Notes under the pieces: generated by a model
What the model was told of the DNA's origin: nothing
What the model saw: only the letters and a program-made list of their open reading frames with translations
Databases searched by the model: none
In this document: piece after piece, positions 55,891 to 64,000 of the stretch
Numbering within the stretch: the stretch's first letter is position 1
Layout of the letters: each line of letters begins with the position of its first letter
Assembly: GCF_014235765.1 (NCBI RefSeq)
Contig: NZ_JACMYH010000004.1
Span: forward strand, 124,001 to 188,000
DNA: 64,000 nucleotides
Source of the DNA: Pseudomonas baltica
Lineage (GTDB): Bacteria; Pseudomonadota; Gammaproteobacteria; Pseudomonadales; Pseudomonadaceae
Reading direction: 5' to 3'
Translations under genes and position numbers: made by a program

Positions 55891-56147
55891 CTCTTTTCGC
55901 GGCCACTGGCCGCTCCTACAAGGTTCGTGGCACTGCGGATCTCACCGTAGGAGCGGTCATCGGCAGCGAAAGGCCTCCCCCGATGCATCTGACATACCGC
56001 GGCGCTCTTTTCGCGGCCACTGGCCGCTCCTACAAGGTTCGTGGCACTGCGGATCTCAGCGTAGGAGCGGTCATCGGCCGCGAAAGGCTCACCCCGATGC
56101 ATCTGACATACCGCGCCGCTCTTTTCGCGGCCACTGGCCGCTCCTAC
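55891..56147. repeat. 114-bp tandem array of REP pairs
   Basis: The segment starting CTCTTTTCGCGGCCACTGGC begins at 55891, 56005 and 56119, an exact 114-bp period (two full copies plus a partial one). Each copy holds two facing REP units, GGCCACTGGCCGCTCCTAC and GTAGGAGCGGTCATCGGC. Frames stay open in the array only because 114 is a multiple of 3. It lies between cadA and the DUF3482 gene stop. Confidence 0.92.
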
Positions 56148-56154
56148 GGGGTTG

Positions 56155-57513
56155 TCAGAGCTGCCGGGCCAGCGCCTCGATCTGCTCTTCGCGCTCGCGT
56201 TGGCTCAGGTGCTTGTGACCGTTGAGCGAGGACCATTGCGGATAGGCGCGGGCCTTGTCCAGGGCTTCGGGCAGCTTGCCTTCGCGCCAGGTCTGCTCCT
56301 GTGGCGCCGCCACTTCGATGGTGCCCATGGCGGCATGGCCACGGGCATCGAGGGCTTTGACCAATTGCTGTTGGCGCAACGCCAGCAGCCGTAGCACATT
56401 GTCGTCCACGGTCAGTTCGCGCTCGCCCTTGAACTTGCCCAGCAAGCGCGCGCCATAGCCTCGTGCGGTTTGCAGCGCGCCGCCGGCAATGGCCCCAGCG
56501 ATGGCCGCCATGCCCAAGGTCAAACCGCCCACCAGCAGGTCGACGCCCGCGCCAGCCGCTGCGCCGGCCGCAATGCCGCCGCCGACCTTCACCCCCAGCT
56601 GCTTGAGCGTATCGGGGTTGAACAGATCGTCTCCCCAGCGCCCATCCGACAGCGGCAGGTCGCCTGCCGAGGCATCCTGGCTGCGGAAGGCATACAGTTT
56701 CAGCAACGTTTCCACGCAGCGCTGCTCGCGTGTGCGCACCGCTTGGCGGAGGTCTTCGATGGCGCCCGCCGCGGCGTCACTGGTCACGCTGCGACGACAG
56801 GCGGCGCAGTCGATCAGCAGTTCGGCAATCAACCGCCGCGCGCTGCCCTGGCGCGCCAGCCGTTGTGCCTGTTGATCGTCGATCAGCCGCTGCAGGGCCG
56901 GACGGGAATGCTCCAGCAGCAACGCCAGGCTTTCATAAAGACGCCGTTCACCGTCTTCGGGCGGCGCCACGCTGTCGAAGCGCACCAAGGCATGCAAACC
57001 AAGGCGGGCCAGGGCCTCGCGCCAATCCCCCTCGCGCTGCAGGCTGCTGCTGACGAAATTGAGCACTGGCAGTAGCGGTTTCCCGCAGCTGGCCAGCACT
57101 TCCAGCTCATCCCGGTACTTGGCCAGCACCGGCTCGCGTGCGTCGATCACGTACAGGCCCGCATCGGAAGCCAATAACTGGCGCAGCACCTTGGCCTCCT
57201 GCTCGAAGCGTTGACGGGCTTCGCTGCCCTGCAGAAACCGCTCGACCCGCGCCGGACCGTCGAGACGCTCGCCGGGGCGATCCAGACGCTCCACGAATTC
57301 CAGCAGGGCAATGGCATCTTCCAACCCAGGGGTGTCGTAGAGCTCCAACAAGGCATCGCCATCCACTGAAAGACGTGCGCCTTCCACATGTCGTGTGGTG
57401 CTGGGCCGGTGAGACACTTCGCCAAAACCCACGTCGCGGGTAAGCGTACGCAGCAGCGAAGTCTTGCCGACGTTGGTATGGCCGACCACGGCCAGGGTCA
57501 GGGGCTTACTCAT
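56155..57513 (-). CDS. DUF3482 family GTPase
   Basis: This is a 452-residue protein. G1 is GHTNVGKTSLL (about 11-21), G2 and switch region STTRHVEGARL, G3 DTPGLEDA and LLPVLNFVS in place of the usual G4 NKxD. After the GTPase domain come helices and a glycine-rich hydrophobic region (GGGIAAGAAAGAGVDLLVGGLTLGMAAIAGAIAGGALQTARG), like those of glycine-zipper membrane proteins. It is coupled to the DUF2868 membrane protein gene upstream (8-bp overlap). Function unknown. Confidence 0.9.
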   Translation of the reverse strand: MSKPLTLAVVGHTNVGKTSLLRTLTRDVGFGEVSHRPSTTRHVEGARLSVDGDALLELYDTPGLEDAIALLEFVERLDRPGERLDGPARVERFLQGSEARQRFEQEAKVLRQLLASDAGLYVIDAREPVLAKYRDELEVLASCGKPLLPVLNFVSSSLQREGDWREALARLGLHALVRFDSVAPPEDGERRLYESLALLLEHSRPALQRLIDDQQAQRLARQGSARRLIAELLIDCAACRRSVTSDAAAGAIEDLRQAVRTREQRCVETLLKLYAFRSQDASAGDLPLSDGRWGDDLFNPDTLKQLGVKVGGGIAAGAAAGAGVDLLVGGLTLGMAAIAGAIAGGALQTARGYGARLLGKFKGERELTVDDNVLRLLALRQQQLVKALDARGHAAMGTIEVAAPQEQTWREGKLPEALDKARAYPQWSSLNGHKHLSQREREEQIEALARQL

Positions 57514-58885
57514 GGCCTGTCTCCAGCCAGCTCAACGGGGTCGATTCATCGACCGGCAGGCCCAGTGCATCCAGCCCCGCCTGCCAGTCTCCATGGCGTT
57601 GTGGGTCGAGGGCCTGGCCGGGTGGCGCGGGTAACAACCACACTCGGGTAACGGTGGCGCACCTGGCCAGTTCGGCAATCAGGCCGAGGCTGCCGCGATC
57701 CGGCGAGCGCCGCGGATCGCAGGCGATCACCAGCCGCGCGGGCGGAAAGCGGGTCATCTGTTCCAGCAGCCGGTGGCGCGACTCGCGGCTGTCGAGCACG
57801 CCGGCATCCTGAATGCCGGGTGCCAGGGCAGGCGGCCACGGATGCTGGCCGTCGAGTTCCAGTGCTACCAACACAGCGCCGCTGCTCGACTCGCTGGCTG
57901 CTTGAGTGGTGACATGCGGCAACGTGTCGGGCGCCTCATCGCGCACGCCCAAGCGTTCGCTGCTGGGCATCAGCCGTTCGCGCAACTGGCTGTAGCCGGG
58001 CAGGCTGGTATCCAGGGTCAAACCCGCGCGGCCTCGGCGCCAACGCCATTGGCAGAACGCGGCCAGCACCAGGCGCGGGCCGATACCGAACACCAGCAGC
58101 ACGCCGACCAGCCAACCCGCCCAGGCCTGGCGTGCGCCTTCGATGTTGGTCGCCTGATCGCCACTGGCGCGGATCATGTCGATGTCCGGCACACTGAAAC
58201 CCAGCAGCGCGGGCACGGCGCCCAACATCCGAGTCAGGTTGATGAAGGTGTCCGCGCTCAGAATGGTGGTCTCCCAGACGAAACCATAGCGCCGGGTCGC
58301 CAGCAGCAACAGCAGCACGGCCAGCGCACTCAGCAAGGCCAGCAGCCACAGCCCATGCACCAGTGTGCCCAAGGCCCAGCGGTTGAGTCGCCGCCGCTGC
58401 AGCAGCAATACCAGCGCCGGTGCCAGATGCACGGCTTGCGCATCACGCGCCAGTTTCTCGCTCAGCCACAACCACAGTCGGCCCAGCACCGCACCGTGTC
58501 CACCGGACGCGACCAGCCCCAGCAGCCAGCTCAGCAGCAAAATGAGGTTAAGCCCCAACAGGCTGCCCAGCGCCCAGAACACGTTGACGGGCTGCAGGCC
58601 ATCGCCCAGCGCCGCGAATGCCAGGCCCGCGCCGCTGAACACGGCCAGCACGCCCAGCAGCAGCATCGCTAGTCGCGCACCCTGCAACCAGTGGCCCAGG
58701 GCCTGGCGCTGGCCATCACGTTCGGCCAGCAGCAGAGCACGGTGCTCGATGCGCGCGGCCAGGTCGCCGCCTTGCTGACGTGCGCGGCGGTTGGCTTCCA
58801 GGTCTTCCAGGGGGCCTGCCTGCTCTTCGCGCAGGCGGATGGCTTCACTGAGCCAGAGTCGATGCAATGCAGTGGGTGCGCTCAC
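57506..58885 (-). CDS. DUF2868 family inner-membrane protein
   Basis: This is a 459-residue protein. It has membrane segments at about 70-90, 100-128, 180-205 and 255-275 (GARLAMLLLGVLAVFSGAGLAFA, LGLNLILLLSWLLGLVA, LWLLALLSALAVLLLLLA, WLVGVLLVFGIGPRLVLAAF). The C-terminal soluble domain has VLVALELDGQHPWP and PARLVIACDPRRSPDRGSLGLIAEL. The gene overlaps the DUF3482 GTPase gene by 8 bp; the two probably form a membrane complex. No function is known to me. Confidence 0.9.
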   Translation of the reverse strand: MSAPTALHRLWLSEAIRLREEQAGPLEDLEANRRARQQGGDLAARIEHRALLLAERDGQRQALGHWLQGARLAMLLLGVLAVFSGAGLAFAALGDGLQPVNVFWALGSLLGLNLILLLSWLLGLVASGGHGAVLGRLWLWLSEKLARDAQAVHLAPALVLLLQRRRLNRWALGTLVHGLWLLALLSALAVLLLLLATRRYGFVWETTILSADTFINLTRMLGAVPALLGFSVPDIDMIRASGDQATNIEGARQAWAGWLVGVLLVFGIGPRLVLAAFCQWRWRRGRAGLTLDTSLPGYSQLRERLMPSSERLGVRDEAPDTLPHVTTQAASESSSGAVLVALELDGQHPWPPALAPGIQDAGVLDSRESRHRLLEQMTRFPPARLVIACDPRRSPDRGSLGLIAELARCATVTRVWLLPAPPGQALDPQRHGDWQAGLDALGLPVDESTPLSWLETGHE

Positions 58886-58950
58886 GCGTTTTTCCAGGCG
58901 GCCGATTCGTCGTGAGCATAACCCAAGGAGGCTCTGCTATTCTGCCGGCC

Positions 58951-59463
58951 ATGAAGACATCTCTCCCTTTAAGCCTGATCGCGGCGCTCGCCGAGAACCG
59001 CGTGATCGGCATCGACAACAGCATGCCCTGGCACCTGCCGGGGGATTTCAAGTATTTCAAGGCAACCACCCTGGGCAAGCCCATCATCATGGGTCGTAAG
59101 ACCTGGGACTCGCTCGGCCGACCACTGCCGGGGCGCCTGAACCTGGTGGTCAGCCGACAGCCGGACCTGCAACTGCCGGGTGCCGAAGTGTTCACTTCGC
59201 TGCAGGCGGCCATCGAGCGTGCCGAAGCCTGGGCTCGCGAACAGGGCGCCGAGGAAGTGATGCTCATTGGTGGCGCGCAGCTGTACGCGCTGGGCCTTGC
59301 TCAGGCGGATCGCCTGTACCTGACGCGGGTAGCCTTGCACCCGGAAGGGGACGCCTGGTTTCCCGAGTTCGACGAGAACCGATGGCAGAGGGTGTCGAGC
59401 GTGCCCAACGAAGCGGTCGACGACAAGCCGGCCTACACGCTCGAGGTATGGGCGCGCAGATGA
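58951..59463 (+). CDS. folA: Dihydrofolate reductase
   Basis: This 170-residue chromosomal DHFR has IAALAENRVIGIDNSMPWHLPGDFKYFKATTLGKPIIMGRKTWDSLGRPLPGRLNLV, with the catalytic Asp in LPGDFKYF and NADPH-binding GRKTW. IGGAQLYALGL and YLTRV complete the fold. The ATG at 58951 is chosen over upstream in-frame codons. It makes THF and is the target of trimethoprim; no resistance change can be judged from sequence alone. Confidence 0.97.
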   Translation: MKTSLPLSLIAALAENRVIGIDNSMPWHLPGDFKYFKATTLGKPIIMGRKTWDSLGRPLPGRLNLVVSRQPDLQLPGAEVFTSLQAAIERAEAWAREQGAEEVMLIGGAQLYALGLAQADRLYLTRVALHPEGDAWFPEFDENRWQRVSSVPNEAVDDKPAYTLEVWARR

Positions 59464-59470
59464 TCGGATG

Positions 59471-59513
59471 GCCTGTTCGCGCAGCCTGTTCGAGAGGGCG
59501 CCCGCGAACAGGC
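59471..59513. terminator. Stem-loop between convergent folA and the symporter gene
   Basis: A perfect 11-bp stem GCCTGTTCGCG / CGCGAACAGGC with a 21-nt loop lies between the two convergent stops. It has no U tract, so Rho-independent termination is only possible. Confidence 0.5.
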
Positions 59514-59521
59514 AGCAGCGG

Positions 59522-60913
59522 TTACGCCGAAGCCAGTTCCTTGTGCTCATCGGCTGCCAGCAAAGCCTGGTCGGTCTGACCCATCACTTGGCTGGTAATG
59601 GTGCCCGCCGCCATCGACCCGCTCACGTTCAGTGCCGTGCGGCCCATGTCGATCAGCGGCTCGACTGAAATCAGCAGCGCCACCAGGGTGACCGGCAAGC
59701 CCATTGCCGGCAGTACGATCAATGCAGCAAAGGTCGCGCCGCCGCCCACTCCTGCCACACCGGCCGAACTCAGGGTGACGATGCCCACCAACGTGGCGAT
59801 CCACAGTGGATCGAGTGGGTTGATCCCAACCGTGGGTGCGACCATCACCGCCAGCATGGCTGGATACAGGCCAGCGCAGCCATTCTGGCCGATCGTCGCG
59901 CCAAAGGAGGCGGCGAAGCTGGCGATCGCTTGAGGTACGCCCAAGCGACGAGTCTGCGCTTCGATGCTCAGTGGAATGGTCGCCGCGCTCGAGCGGCTGG
60001 TGAAGGCAAAGGTCAGCACCGGCCACACCTTGCGGAAGAACCGCAGCGGATTGACCCCGGCCAGGCTCAGCAGCAGCCCGTGCACCGCGAACATCAATGC
60101 CAGGCCGATGTACGACACCACCACGAAACTGCCCAGCTTGACGATGTCCTGCACGTTGGAACTGGCGACCACCTTGGCCATCAGGGCCAGCACACCGTAG
60201 GGCGTCAGCTTCATCACCAGCCGCACCAGACGCATCACCCAGGCCTGCAGCACGTCGATCGCACCCAGCACTTTCGCCCCTTTGTCAGCATCGTCCTTGA
60301 ACAGCTGCAAAGCCGCCATGCCCAGGAACGCGGCAAAGATCACCACGCTGATGATCGACGTGGGTTTGGCCCGTGCCAGGTCGGCGAAGGGGTTCTGTGG
60401 AATGAACGAGAGCAGCAGTTGCGGCACATTGAGGTCGGCCACCTTGCCCGCGTAGTCGCTCTGGATCGTCGCCAGACGTGCCGTTTCCTGAGTCCCGGCC
60501 ACCAGGCCCTCAGCGGTCAGGCCGAACAGGTTGGTCAGGCCGATACCGATCAGTGCTGCGATTGCGGTGGTGAACAGCAGCGTGCCGATGGTCAGAAAGC
60601 TGATCTTGCCCAGCGAAGAGGCATTGTGCAGACGGGCTACCGCACTGAGGATGGACGCGAAGATCAGTGGCATGACGATCATCTGCAGCAGTTGCACATA
60701 GCCGTTGCCGACCAGTTCCAGCCAACTGATGGTGCTTTTGAGCACAGGGTGGCCGGCACCGTAGACGGTGTGCAGGCCGATACCGAACAGAACGCCCAGG
60801 GCAAGGCCCAGCAAGACCTTCTTGGCCAGGCTCCAGTCGGTGCGACGCGTTTGTGCCAGACCCAGCAGCAATGCCGCGAAGATCAGCAGGTTCAACAGCA
60901 GGGGCAGGTTCAT
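59522..60913 (-). CDS. L-cystine / dicarboxylate-type symporter (DAACS family, TcyP/YdjN-like)
   Basis: This 463-residue transporter has eight helices and two re-entrant loops. [21 protein letters not shown] is the family motif in helix 3, the serine-rich loop is [20 protein letters not shown], and [26 protein letters not shown] matches YdjN/TcyP cystine transporters rather than GltP or DctA. It imports cystine with sodium or protons. It stands alone; upstream of it ilvD is on the same strand. Confidence 0.88.
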   Translation of the reverse strand: MNLPLLLNLLIFAALLLGLAQTRRTDWSLAKKVLLGLALGVLFGIGLHTVYGAGHPVLKSTISWLELVGNGYVQLLQMIVMPLIFASILSAVARLHNASSLGKISFLTIGTLLFTTAIAALIGIGLTNLFGLTAEGLVAGTQETARLATIQSDYAGKVADLNVPQLLLSFIPQNPFADLARAKPTSIISVVIFAAFLGMAALQLFKDDADKGAKVLGAIDVLQAWVMRLVRLVMKLTPYGVLALMAKVVASSNVQDIVKLGSFVVVSYIGLALMFAVHGLLLSLAGVNPLRFFRKVWPVLTFAFTSRSSAATIPLSIEAQTRRLGVPQAIASFAASFGATIGQNGCAGLYPAMLAVMVAPTVGINPLDPLWIATLVGIVTLSSAGVAGVGGGATFAALIVLPAMGLPVTLVALLISVEPLIDMGRTALNVSGSMAAGTITSQVMGQTDQALLAADEHKELASA

Positions 60914-61057
60914 GTCAGCTCCGAAAGATTGACGACCGCGGCTCTACGGACGCTGGTCAATCGCGAATGCTAACACCCTGAATCGAAAGGTAATTAATAT
61001 CGGAATGGAAGATCGTTAGGCGTTTTTGGAATAAGCGTCTGGGCCTGCACGGCAAGA

Positions 61058-61093
61058 GGCCGGTCTTCACCAGAGGTTGCGTGAAGACCGGCC
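61058..61093. terminator. Stem-loop after ilvD
   Basis: GGCCGGTCTTCAC and GTGAAGACCGGCC form a perfect 13-bp stem with a 10-nt loop, 26 bp after the ilvD stop. No clear U tract follows on the minus strand. Confidence 0.6.
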
Positions 61094-61119
61094 GCAGGGT
61101 CCTGCCAGCGAAGGGCGTC

Positions 61120-62961
61120 TTACAGCCCGTCGAGCATCGCCTTGTTGCGTACCGCGCCCTTGTCGGCGCTGGTGGCCAGCAGGGCATAGGCCTTGAGTGC
61201 GGTGGTCACCTTGCGTGGGCGCACCTCGACCGGCTTCCAGCCTTTCTTGTCCTGCTCGGCACGACGGGCAGCCAGTTCGGCATCGTCCACCAGCAGGTTG
61301 ATCGAGCGGTTGGGAATGTCGATCAGCACCTTGTCGCCGTCCTGCACCAGGCCAATGGCACCACCTGCCGCCGCTTCAGGCGATGCATGGCCGATCGACA
61401 GACCGGACGTGCCGCCCGAGAAACGTCCGTCGGTGAGCAGCGCGCAGGCTTTGCCCAGGCCCTTGGACTTGAGGTACGACGTCGGGTAGAGCATCTCCTG
61501 CATGCCCGGCCCACCCTTGGGGCCTTCGTAGCGGATGATCACGATGTCACCGGCCTGCACTTCGTCGGCGAGGATGCCACGCACCGCGCTGTCCTGGCTT
61601 TCGAAGATCTTGGCGTTGCCCTCGAACACGTGGATGGACTCATCCACGCCGGCGGTCTTCACCACGCAGCCATCCATTGCGATGTTGCCGTAGAGCACGG
61701 CAAGGCCACCTTCCTGGGAGTAGGCGTGTTCGAAGCTGCGGATGCAGCCGTTTTCGCGGTCGTCGTCCAGGGTGTCCCAGCGGGTCGACTGGCTGAAGGC
61801 GGTTTGCGTCGGTATGCCACCGGGGCCGGCCTTGAAGAAGTGGTGCACCGCTTCGTCGGTGGTCTGGGTGATGTCCCACTTGGCGATGCCTTCGGCCATG
61901 CTGCGGCTGTGCACGGTCGGCAGGTCGGTGTGCAGCAGGCCGCCACGGGCCAGCGAGCCGAGGATGCTGAAGATGCCGCCAGCGCGGTGCACGTCTTCCA
62001 TATGGTATTTCTGAATGTTCGGCGCGACCTTGCACAGCTGCGGCACGGTACGCGACAAGCGATCGATGTCGCGCAGGTCGAATTCGATCTCGGCTTCCTG
62101 GGCAGCGGCCAGCAGGTGCAGGATGGTGTTGGTCGAACCACCCATGGCGATGTCCAGCATCATGGCGTTTTCGAATGCCTTGAAGTTGGCGATATTGCGC
62201 GGCAGGACCGACTCGTCGTTCTCGCCGTAGTAGCGCTTGCACAGCTCGACGATGGTACGGCCCGCCTGCAGGAACAGCTGCTCGCGATCACTGTGGGTCG
62301 CCAGGGTGGAGCCGTTGCCCGGCAGGGCCAGGCCCAGGGCTTCGGTCAGGCAGTTCATCGAGTTGGCGGTGAACATGCCTGAACACGAACCGCAGGTCGG
62401 GCAGGCGCTGCGCTCGTATTCGGCGACCTTTTCATCCGAAGCGGTATCGTCGGCGGCAATCACCATGGCGTCGACCAGGTCCAGGCCGTGGCTGGCCAGC
62501 TTGGTCTTGCCGGCTTCCATTGGCCCGCCGGAAACGAAGATCACCGGAATGTTAAGGCGCAAGGCGGCCATCAGCATGCCAGGAGTGATCTTGTCGCAGT
62601 TGGAGATGCACACGATGGCATCGGCGCAGTGGGCGTTGACCATGTACTCGACCGAGTCGGCGATGATCTCGCGGCTGGGCAGGGAATACAGCATCCCGTC
62701 GTGACCCATGGCAATGCCGTCGTCCACGGCAATGGTGTTGAATTCCTTGGCCACGCCGCCGGCGCGCTCGATTTCGCGTGCAACCAGCTGACCGAGATCC
62801 TTGAGGTGCACATGCCCCGGCACGAACTGGGTGAACGAGTTGGCGATGGCAATGATCGGTTTCTTGAAATCGTCGTCCTTCATGCCAGTGGCACGCCACA
62901 GCGCGCGGGCACCGGCCATGTTGCGACCGTGGGTGGACGTTTTCGAGCGATAGTCAGGCAT
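61120..62961 (-). CDS. ilvD: Dihydroxy-acid dehydratase
   Basis: From the ATG at 62961 the protein has 613 residues, the normal length of the [4Fe-4S] type. Visible signatures are [56 protein letters not shown] (cluster and substrate Cys), [14 protein letters not shown] and [22 protein letters not shown]. It makes 2-keto acids for valine, isoleucine and leucine. The frame extends upstream without homology, so I keep the [19 protein letters not shown] start. Confidence 0.98.
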   Translation of the reverse strand: MPDYRSKTSTHGRNMAGARALWRATGMKDDDFKKPIIAIANSFTQFVPGHVHLKDLGQLVAREIERAGGVAKEFNTIAVDDGIAMGHDGMLYSLPSREIIADSVEYMVNAHCADAIVCISNCDKITPGMLMAALRLNIPVIFVSGGPMEAGKTKLASHGLDLVDAMVIAADDTASDEKVAEYERSACPTCGSCSGMFTANSMNCLTEALGLALPGNGSTLATHSDREQLFLQAGRTIVELCKRYYGENDESVLPRNIANFKAFENAMMLDIAMGGSTNTILHLLAAAQEAEIEFDLRDIDRLSRTVPQLCKVAPNIQKYHMEDVHRAGGIFSILGSLARGGLLHTDLPTVHSRSMAEGIAKWDITQTTDEAVHHFFKAGPGGIPTQTAFSQSTRWDTLDDDRENGCIRSFEHAYSQEGGLAVLYGNIAMDGCVVKTAGVDESIHVFEGNAKIFESQDSAVRGILADEVQAGDIVIIRYEGPKGGPGMQEMLYPTSYLKSKGLGKACALLTDGRFSGGTSGLSIGHASPEAAAGGAIGLVQDGDKVLIDIPNRSINLLVDDAELAARRAEQDKKGWKPVEVRPRKVTTALKAYALLATSADKGAVRNKAMLDGL

Positions 62962-63224
62962 GGAACGACTCCGGGCGGCTAATCGGGTTGCAATGAGGGA
63001 TTGAGCTTTTCCTGGTCCGCGGCACGCTCGGGCGGTGTGTTGCCGTGCTTGCGGATGAGGCCGGTAACGCTGCGGGATCGCCACGCGTTCGGCCGAGCTC
63101 ATAAACCCGCCGGGGGATGATTGGCGATGAGTAGGACGATTCTACACCCATGGGGGAAGGATGGAACGTGGGGCAGGGCAAGTAATCGGCAGTAAGGCCT
63201 GACGCAGCCAGGCCCTCTTGATTC

Positions 63225-63372
63225 TCCGTAGGAGCGGTCTGTGGCCGCGAACCAGGCGCCGCGGTGCATCAGCCAGTGCACGTCGTCCTTTTCGCGGCCG
63301 ATGACCGCTCCCACGGGCGACACAATTCTCTGTAGGAGCGGTCCGTGGCCGCGAACCAGGCGCCGCGGTACG
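63225..63372. repeat. REP cluster with a duplicated unit between rlmI and ilvD
   Basis: The unit TAGGAGCGGTCTGTGGCCGC with the tail CGAACCAGGCGCCGCGGT occurs near 63229 and again near 63334 (period about 105 bp), with an inverted REP (CGCGGCCGATGACCGCTCCCAC) between. In the rest of the gap, 62962-63224, I see no gene. Confidence 0.85.
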
Positions 63373-64000
63373 TCAGCTATTAGGCAACAACCGGCACGTA
63401 ATGCTCTTGATGTACCGCGTTTCCGGAATCGCTGGATGCACCGGATGGTCCGGGCCCTGGCCGCCGCGTTCCAGCAGCTGGATGTTGCGGTCCAGGTGGC
63501 GGGCGCTGGTCAGCAGGATGTTCTGCAGGTCGTCTTCGGGCAGGTGCATGGAGCACGACGCGCTGACCAGGATGCCGTCCTTGCTGAGCAGGCGCATGGC
63601 TTGCTCGTTGAGACGGCGGTAGGCGCCTTCGCCGTTCTTCAGGTCTTTCTTGCGCTTGATGAACGCGGGCGGGTCAGCCACGATCACGTCGAAGCGTTCT
63701 TCGGCGGCCTTCAGCTCTTTCAAGGCTTCGAACACATCGCCTTCCACACAGGTGACTTTTTCGGCGAAGCCATTGAGCGCGGCATTGCGCTCGACGCCGT
63801 CCAGGGCGAAGCCCGAAGCGTCGACGCAGAACACTTCGCTGGCGCCGAAGGCACCGGCCTGCACGCCCCAGCCGCCGATGTAGCTGAACAGGTCGAGCAC
63901 ACGCTTGCCCTTGACGTAGGGCGCCAGGCGCGCGCGGTTCATGCGGTGGTCGTAGAACCAGCCGGTCTTCTGGCCTTCCATCACCGGCGCTTCGAACTTC
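63373..64000 (-). CDS. rlmI: 23S rRNA methyltransferase RlmI-like (partial)
   Basis: The frame is open to the right edge of the window, so about 208 C-terminal residues are seen and the PUA domain is missing. KFEAPVMEGQKTGWFYDHRMNRARL leads into SAM motif I VLDLFSYIGGWGVQAGAFGA, motif II CVDASGFALDGVERN, and the catalytic motif VIVADPPAFIKRKKDL, all typical of RlmI (m5C1962 of 23S rRNA). The conserved SCSMHLPEDDLQN contains the second Cys-type motif. Family call is strong; the residue target is from family knowledge. Confidence 0.93.
   Translation of the reverse strand, partial: KFEAPVMEGQKTGWFYDHRMNRARLAPYVKGKRVLDLFSYIGGWGVQAGAFGASEVFCVDASGFALDGVERNAALNGFAEKVTCVEGDVFEALKELKAAEERFDVIVADPPAFIKRKKDLKNGEGAYRRLNEQAMRLLSKDGILVSASCSMHLPEDDLQNILLTSARHLDRNIQLLERGGQGPDHPVHPAIPETRYIKSITCRLLPNS

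Noticed and set aside
55877..56218. Repeat protein in the 114-bp REP array
   Set aside because: The frame consists of translated REP palindromes; no start signal.

Overview
The window reads as chromosomal DNA of a fluorescent Pseudomonas of the P. putida type. It is GC-rich, densely coding and full of REP palindromes of the 'GTAGGAGCGG / CGCGGCC' kind. Its gene blocks (his/arg-type ABC transporter - gabP - mutY/asmA - hisBHAF; bioA - amine oxidase - cyt b561 - yceI - rhlE; metF - ahcY; lgt - thyA ... cadR/cadA ... folA ... ilvD) are those I remember from P. putida genomes. The species call is from memory of gene order and protein style, not from a search.

Layout. 0-9 kb is accessory: the end of a chemoreceptor, a LysR/DUF1127 divergent pair, a periplasmic siderophore-esterase-like hydrolase, a FecI/FecR/TonB-receptor iron signalling set with a Fur-like box, a second secreted hydrolase and a decayed IS3 element, ending at tRNA-Thr. 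9.5-25.4 kb is core: a methyltransferase coupled to a cationic amino acid ABC transporter, a GABA-type permease with a good sigma54-like promoter, tRNA-Phe, yggX-mutY-asmA, an oxalate/formate-type antiporter, then hisB-hisH-DUF2164-hisA-hisF. 25.4-25.8 kb is a REP cluster holding a 42-bp tandem repeat array. 25.8-45 kb is core again: TrhA/hemolysin III, rsmE, bioA, a flavin amine oxidase with a Pro-Ala/Lys tail, cytochrome b561-yceI, rhlE, an orphan solute-binding protein, a glycosyltransferase-like protein, metF and ahcY under an SAH riboswitch, a thioesterase, a radical-SAM/DUF4130 DNA-processing pair, NRDE, TauE, lgt and thyA.

45.2-50.5 kb looks acquired: base composition and codon use are visibly more AT-rich. 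It encodes a NIS (IucA/IucC) siderophore synthetase, an MFS exporter and an IutA-like TonB receptor, all on the minus strand behind a Fur-like box. A GNAT gene and a hipBA toxin-antitoxin pair with its own palindromic operator lie upstream. 53-64 kb is core: cadR/cadA with a MerR-type promoter, a 114-bp tandem REP array, a DUF3482 GTPase/DUF2868 membrane pair, folA, a cystine-type symporter, ilvD and a truncated rlmI.

The iron theme appears twice: uptake with periplasmic hydrolysis in the first 7 kb, and synthesis/export/uptake of a citrate-type siderophore at 45-50 kb. The best regulatory find is the SAH riboswitch of ahcY-metF, where the aptamer pseudoknot and a Shine-Dalgarno-sequestering hairpin share bases. 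The best candidates for undescribed biochemistry are the radical-SAM/DUF4130 pair, the DUF3482/DUF2868 pair and the NIS cluster.
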